Assembly (NCBI GenBank): GCA_024644185.1
Contig: JAHELM010000091.1
Span: forward strand, 1-7,929
From: Rhodospirillales bacterium
GTDB taxonomy: Bacteria; Pseudomonadota; Alphaproteobacteria; UBA8366; JADFVY01
Direction of reading: 5' to 3'
DNA: 7,929 nt
The notes below the pieces were generated by a model that was given only the letters and a program-made list of their open reading frames with translations, did no database searches and was not told the origin of the DNA. Position 1 is the first letter of the stretch. Each line of letters opens with the position of its first letter. The translations under genes and the position numbers were made by a program. Of the stretch, positions 4,961-7,929 are shown piece by piece.

Positions 4961-5776
4961 TCAGGCCGCGTGGTTGCGCCCGCGCCCGCCGCGCCGCGCC
5001 GCGCCGATGCCGCGCGACGCGCGCCGATGCCGGCAGGCCTCGCCGAAGGCCGCGAACATCGCCTGCGACAGCGGCCATTCCAGGGCAATGGCGTGTTCCG
5101 GGTGCCACTGGACGGACAGCGCGAAGGTTTCCACGCCCCTGACGCTGACCGCCTCGATGACGCCATCCTCGCTCATGGCCTCGACCTCCAGCCGGTCGCC
5201 CAGCCGGTCGATCGCCTGGGCGTGCAGCGAGTTGACCATCGCCTCGGTGGCGCCGCCGGTCAGCCCGTACAGCACCCCGCCCTGGGTCAGCCTGACCTTG
5301 TGACGCGGCCGATAGCGTTCGTCGAAGGGGACCGTCTGGTCGGAGCGGTGATCGTTCTTGCCCGGCTGTTCGTGTACGTTCTGGTGCAGCGTCCCGCCCA
5401 GTGCCACGTTCAGTTCCTGATGGCCGCGGCAGATGGCGAACAGCGGCACGCCGGTCTCCAGCGCGGCCGTTATCAGCGGCAGGGTGGTGGCGTCGCGCAC
5501 CGGGTCGTGGTGGGTGCCCGGACGGCTCGGCTCGCCGCCATAGCGGTGCGGCTCGACATTGGACGGGCTGCCGGTCAGCATCAGCCCGTCGAGGCGCGCG
5601 ACCAGTTCGTAGGGGTCGTACCATTCGCCCAGCGCCGGGACGACCAGCGGCATGCAACGCGCCGCTTTGGCGACCGCCATGATGTATTTCTCGCCGACCT
5701 TGTGAAAGGCGCCGCTTTCCGGGTCGACGGTTACGCAGGCGGGTACGCCGACCAGCGGCAGATCCTGTTCCGACAT
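4961..5776 (-). CDS. Gamma-glutamyl-gamma-aminobutyrate hydrolase (PuuD)-like class-I glutamine amidotransferase, peptidase C26
   Basis: A 271-residue cytosolic cysteine hydrolase of the PuuD/peptidase C26 family. PuuD itself releases GABA from gamma-glutamyl-GABA in putrescine breakdown. The triad is intact: C116 in FAICRGHQELNVALGG, with H225 and E227 in VQWHPEH. Other family signatures are the N-terminal VGVPACVTVDPESG, LDGLMLTGSPSNVEP (62-76, the oxyanion-hole strand), and VNSLHAQAID (181-190). The catalytic core ends near residue 248, about the length of E. coli PuuD (254). A 23-residue Arg/Gly-rich basic tail (249-271) follows, encoded by GC-rich sequence with a 13-nt direct repeat. The SD candidate GGGAG (5789-5793) is rather far from the ATG, at 12 nt. 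No other putrescine-pathway gene is in view, so the true substrate is open. It sits between lolA and xth with spacers of about 100 and 90 nt, so it may have its own promoter. Confidence 0.9.
   Translation of the reverse strand: MSEQDLPLVGVPACVTVDPESGAFHKVGEKYIMAVAKAARCMPLVVPALGEWYDPYELVARLDGLMLTGSPSNVEPHRYGGEPSRPGTHHDPVRDATTLPLITAALETGVPLFAICRGHQELNVALGGTLHQNVHEQPGKNDHRSDQTVPFDERYRPRHKVRLTQGGVLYGLTGGATEAMVNSLHAQAIDRLGDRLEVEAMSEDGVIEAVSVRGVETFALSVQWHPEHAIALEWPLSQAMFAAFGEACRHRRASRGIGAARRGGRGRNHAA
5000..5032. repeat. 13-nt direct repeat at the start of the peptidase C26 basic tail
   Basis: CGCGCCGATGCCG occurs at 5000-5012 and again at 5020-5032. The 20-nt period is not a multiple of three, so the two copies are read in different frames on the minus strand. 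The right-hand copy ends at 5032, the first base of codon 249, where the family core gives way to the Arg/Gly-rich tail. This suggests the tail grew by slippage or duplication near the original stop codon, though simple GC-rich bias is the alternative. Confidence 0.5.
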
Positions 5777-5842
5777 GGTGTTCGCTCGCTCCCTCTCTCG
5801 ATCCGCGGTCCACTATCTCATTGAAAGCGTGGTGCGGCTGGT

Positions 5843-5861
5843 CCGGACACATCCGTCCCGG
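5843..5861 (-). other. Imperfect hairpin in the spacer between lolA and the peptidase C26 gene
   Basis: CCGGAC (5843-5848), a 6-nt loop, and GTCCCGG (5855-5861) pair with one bulged base, giving a 6-bp GC stem 16 nt after the lolA stop as read on the minus strand. No T-run follows, so it is not a convincing intrinsic terminator. It could mark the 3' end of the ftsK-lolA message. The remainder of the 100-nt spacer holds a weak -10-like GATAGT on the minus strand without a matching -35, and the SD of the next gene. Confidence 0.25.
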
Positions 5862-5876
5862 CCGCGCCACCGGCGG

Positions 5877-6557
5877 TCAGTCCTGCCGCCTCGGGGTGGT
5901 GTTGACGTAACGGAACAATGCCGCATCCAGGGCCCCGCCATACAGCGGATTGACCAGCGTCACCTGGATACGCTGACCCTGTGCATCCCTGACGGTCCAG
6001 CTCTTCAGGGTCAGCGGCTGGCGCACGAAGGTCAGCGACACCTGCCCGAGATCCGGGTCGCGCTGGTCGGTAACCTCGATGCGCAGCGTCGACGTCTTGC
6101 GTTCGAAGCCGGTGATGACCAGGCCATCGTTGAATTTCAGGTTTGCCCGCAGCAGCAGATCGGCCGGCGTCTTCTTGAGCGGCAGATAGGTGGCCTGCTC
6201 CAGTTCCCGGTCGATATAGATGAACCAGGTGCCGTCGGACACCAGCAGATAGGGCGCCGGCGGGTCGTATTCGAAGCGCATCCGGCCGGGCCGCGACAGA
6301 TAGAACCTGCCGCGCGCGAAGGCGCCGTCGGCGGTGACCTGCACGAAGCCGGCCTCGACCGTGGTGATGCCGTTCAGATACTCCTCGATACTGCCGACCA
6401 GTGCCTGGTCCTCGGGGCTCAGCGCGATCGGTTGCGGCACGGCGGCCGCTTCCGCCGGTCCGGCGAGGACGGCCAGCGCCAGCCCCAGCAGCGCCGCGGC
6501 GGCGCGCGAGACCGAACGCCAGGCCTCAGCGGCCGAGGACTTCGCGCTTTCCGACAT
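5877..6557 (-). CDS. lolA: Outer-membrane lipoprotein carrier protein LolA
   Basis: LolA is the periplasmic chaperone that takes outer-membrane lipoproteins from the LolCDE ABC transporter and shuttles them across the periplasm. The product has 226 residues with a clear Sec signal peptide: basic residues R14 and R18, a hydrophobic stretch AAAALLGLALAVLA (19-32), and a likely cleavage after AEA around residue 38. The mature part carries the family signature GRFYLSRPGRMRFEYDPP (83-100), followed by LLVSDGTWFIYIDRELEQ and the TPADLLLR segment typical of LolA. The start ATG (6555-6557) lies inside ftsK, a 32-nt overlap, and has no good SD. An in-frame GTG at 6576-6578 has GGAG 7 nt upstream and would add seven residues, so it is a credible alternative start. 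Either way translation is probably coupled to ftsK. Identity is secure. The exact start is uncertain. Confidence 0.93.
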   Translation of the reverse strand: MSESAKSSAAEAWRSVSRAAAALLGLALAVLAGPAEAAAVPQPIALSPEDQALVGSIEEYLNGITTVEAGFVQVTADGAFARGRFYLSRPGRMRFEYDPPAPYLLVSDGTWFIYIDRELEQATYLPLKKTPADLLLRANLKFNDGLVITGFERKTSTLRIEVTDQRDPDLGQVSLTFVRQPLTLKSWTVRDAQGQRIQVTLVNPLYGGALDAALFRYVNTTPRRQD

Positions 6558-7929
6558 GATTGGCGGCACTGACAACACCCTGTTTCTCCATCTGCTCGAT
6601 GATGCGGGCGGCACGATTGTAGCCGATCTGCAAGTGGCGCTGGACGAAGCTGGTCGACGCCTTGCCCTCGCGCAGCACCAGTTCCACCGCGCGCTGGTAC
6701 ATCTCGTCGCCGTCCTCGGCGCCCATCCCTTCGGCGGACAATTCCTCGTCCTCCTCGGTGACGCCTTCCACATAGATAGGTTCGCCCTGGCTCCGAAGGA
6801 AGCGGGCAACCGCCTCCACCTCGGAATCCGAGACATAGGGGCCGTGGATTCGCGTGATGCGCCCGCCGCCCGCCATGTACAGCATGTCGCCATGGCCCAG
6901 CAACTGCTCGGCGCCCTGTTCGCCCAGAATGGTGCGGCTGTCGATCTTGGATGTGACCTGGAAGCTGACGCGGGTCGGGAAATTCGCCTTGATGGTGCCG
7001 GTGACCACGTCGACCGAGGGGCGCTGGGTGGCCATGATCAGATGGATGCCGGCGGCGCGCGCCATCTGCGACAGGCGCTGGATCGCCGCCTCGATGTCCT
7101 TGCCGGCGACCATCATGAGGTCGGCCATCTCGTCGACGACGACGACGATATAGGGCAGCGCCGACAGGTCCAGGGGCTGGTCCTCGTAGACCGGACGGCC
7201 GGTCTCCGAATCGAAGCCGGTCTGCACCTTGCGCATCAGCACTTCACCGCGGTTTCGCGCCTCTTCCAGCCGGGCGTTGTAGCCCTCGACGTTGCGCACG
7301 CCCAGCTTCGACATGGCGCGATAGCGTTCCTCCATCTCGCGCACGGTCCATTTCAGCGCCACCACCGCCTTCTTCGGCTCGGTGACCACCGGCGCCAGCA
7401 GATGCGGGATGCCGTCATAGACCGACAGCTCCAGCATCTTCGGATCGATCATGATGAAGCGGCACATCTCCGGCGGCATGCGGAACAGCAGCGACAGGAC
7501 CATGCCGTTCAGCCCGACCGACTTGCCCGACCCCGTGGTGCCGGCGACCAGCAGATGCGGCATGCGGGCCAGATCGACGAAGACCGGCGCGCCGCTGATA
7601 TCCTTGCCCAGCGCCAGCGACAGCTTGGCCGGCGCCTGTTCGAAGGACCGCGAGGCCAGAAGCTCGCGCAGGAAAACGGTCTGCCGGGTGGCGTTCGGCA
7701 GTTCGATGCCGATGACGCTGCGTCCGGGAATGGTGGCGATGCGGGCCGAGATTGCACTCATCGACCGGGCGATATCGTCGGCCAGACCGATCACCCGGCT
7801 GGTCTTGACGCCGGGCGCCGGCTCCAGCTCGTACAGCGTCACCACCGGGCCGGGGTGGGCGTTGATGATGTCGCCGCGAACGCCGAAATCCTCCAGCACG
7901 CTTTCCAGCGCGTTGGCGTTCTCCTCCAG
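6526..7929 (-). CDS. ftsK: DNA translocase FtsK, C-terminal motor and gamma domain (5' part beyond the window)
   Basis: FtsK is the septum-anchored hexameric ATPase that pumps DNA during late chromosome segregation and activates XerCD at dif. 467 residues are visible. The reading frame runs to the right edge, so the membrane-anchored N-terminus and linker are outside the window. The visible part starts with the alpha domain (LEENANALESVLEDFGVRG, PGPVVTLYELEPAPG). The RecA-like motor follows, with Walker A GTTGSGKS (residues 130-137 of the visible part), IMIDPKMLELSVYDGIPHL, Walker B IVVVVDEMADLMM (261-273) and MATQRPSVDVVTG. An acidic linker (EEDEELSAEGMGAEDGDE) leads to the C-terminal winged-helix gamma domain (about 410-467, DEMYQRAVELV through NHVGKREVL), which reads the DNA polarity motifs. 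All ATPase motifs are intact. Its 3' end overlaps lolA by 32 nt. Identity is very secure. The GTG at 7899 is internal. Confidence 0.98.
   Translation of the reverse strand: MEENANALESVLEDFGVRGDIINAHPGPVVTLYELEPAPGVKTSRVIGLADDIARSMSAISARIATIPGRSVIGIELPNATRQTVFLRELLASRSFEQAPAKLSLALGKDISGAPVFVDLARMPHLLVAGTTGSGKSVGLNGMVLSLLFRMPPEMCRFIMIDPKMLELSVYDGIPHLLAPVVTEPKKAVVALKWTVREMEERYRAMSKLGVRNVEGYNARLEEARNRGEVLMRKVQTGFDSETGRPVYEDQPLDLSALPYIVVVVDEMADLMMVAGKDIEAAIQRLSQMARAAGIHLIMATQRPSVDVVTGTIKANFPTRVSFQVTSKIDSRTILGEQGAEQLLGHGDMLYMAGGGRITRIHGPYVSDSEVEAVARFLRSQGEPIYVEGVTEEDEELSAEGMGAEDGDEMYQRAVELVLREGKASTSFVQRHLQIGYNRAARIIEQMEKQGVVSAANHVGKREVLGR

Noticed and set aside
4109..5824. 571-codon plus-strand open frame antisense to xthA and the peptidase C26 gene
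   Set aside because: It spans two well-supported minus-strand genes and their spacer, and its translation is low-complexity and Arg/Gln-rich. It is a shadow frame.
6558..6893. N-terminal extension of LolA up to 338 residues
   Set aside because: The extension is simply ftsK coding sequence read in another frame and would put the signal peptide in the middle of the protein.

Overview
The window looks like chromosomal DNA from a high-GC alphaproteobacterium, probably of the Rhodospirillales type. The evidence is the strongly GC-biased third codon positions, long antisense shadow ORFs, and the gene set: an ftsK-lolA pair, xth, a GTP cyclohydrolase II with a decayed RibB-like domain, and an OmpR-type regulator resembling alphaproteobacterial CenR. 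This taxonomic call is inferred from protein and synteny patterns only. I see no mobile element, tRNA, rRNA, CRISPR array or sign of recent transfer. Most of the window is housekeeping.

Layout, left to right. Positions 1-575 (+) hold the 3' part of a YggS/PLPBP pyridoxal-phosphate protein, cut by the window edge at about the PLP lysine. Its end overlaps by 35 bp, tail to tail, the end of a YkuD-type L,D-transpeptidase-like gene (541-1062, -). That gene lies 6 nt downstream of ribA (1069-2223, -), so the two probably form an operon. A roughly 200-nt divergent region follows, with a 12-bp tandem repeat and a small inverted repeat. An OmpR/PhoB-type response regulator (2479-3165, +) and an MBL-fold metallohydrolase (3224-4060, +, TTG start) come next. 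The regulator has no visible Shine-Dalgarno (SD) sequence. An 18-codon ORF with a good one runs into its start codon through an ATGA overlap.

From 4079 to the right edge everything is on the minus strand and read from high to low coordinates: ftsK (3' part, 6526 to edge), lolA (5877-6557, overlapping ftsK by 32 nt), a class-I glutamine-amidotransferase-like peptidase C26 (4961-5776), and exodeoxyribonuclease III (4079-4870). The last three are separated by about 100-nt and 90-nt spacers that hold hairpins.

Functionally, the window mixes chromosome segregation and repair (ftsK, xth), outer-membrane biogenesis and peptidoglycan (lolA, YkuD), cofactor metabolism (ribA, yggS), and one signalling pair (regulator plus MBL hydrolase). 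No complete undescribed system is evident. The best leads are the putative micro-ORF coupled to the regulator, the regulator-hydrolase pairing, the decayed RibB domain on RibA, the repeats in the ribA/regulator intergenic region, the tandem hairpins in front of xth, and the repeat-encoded basic tail on the peptidase C26 protein.
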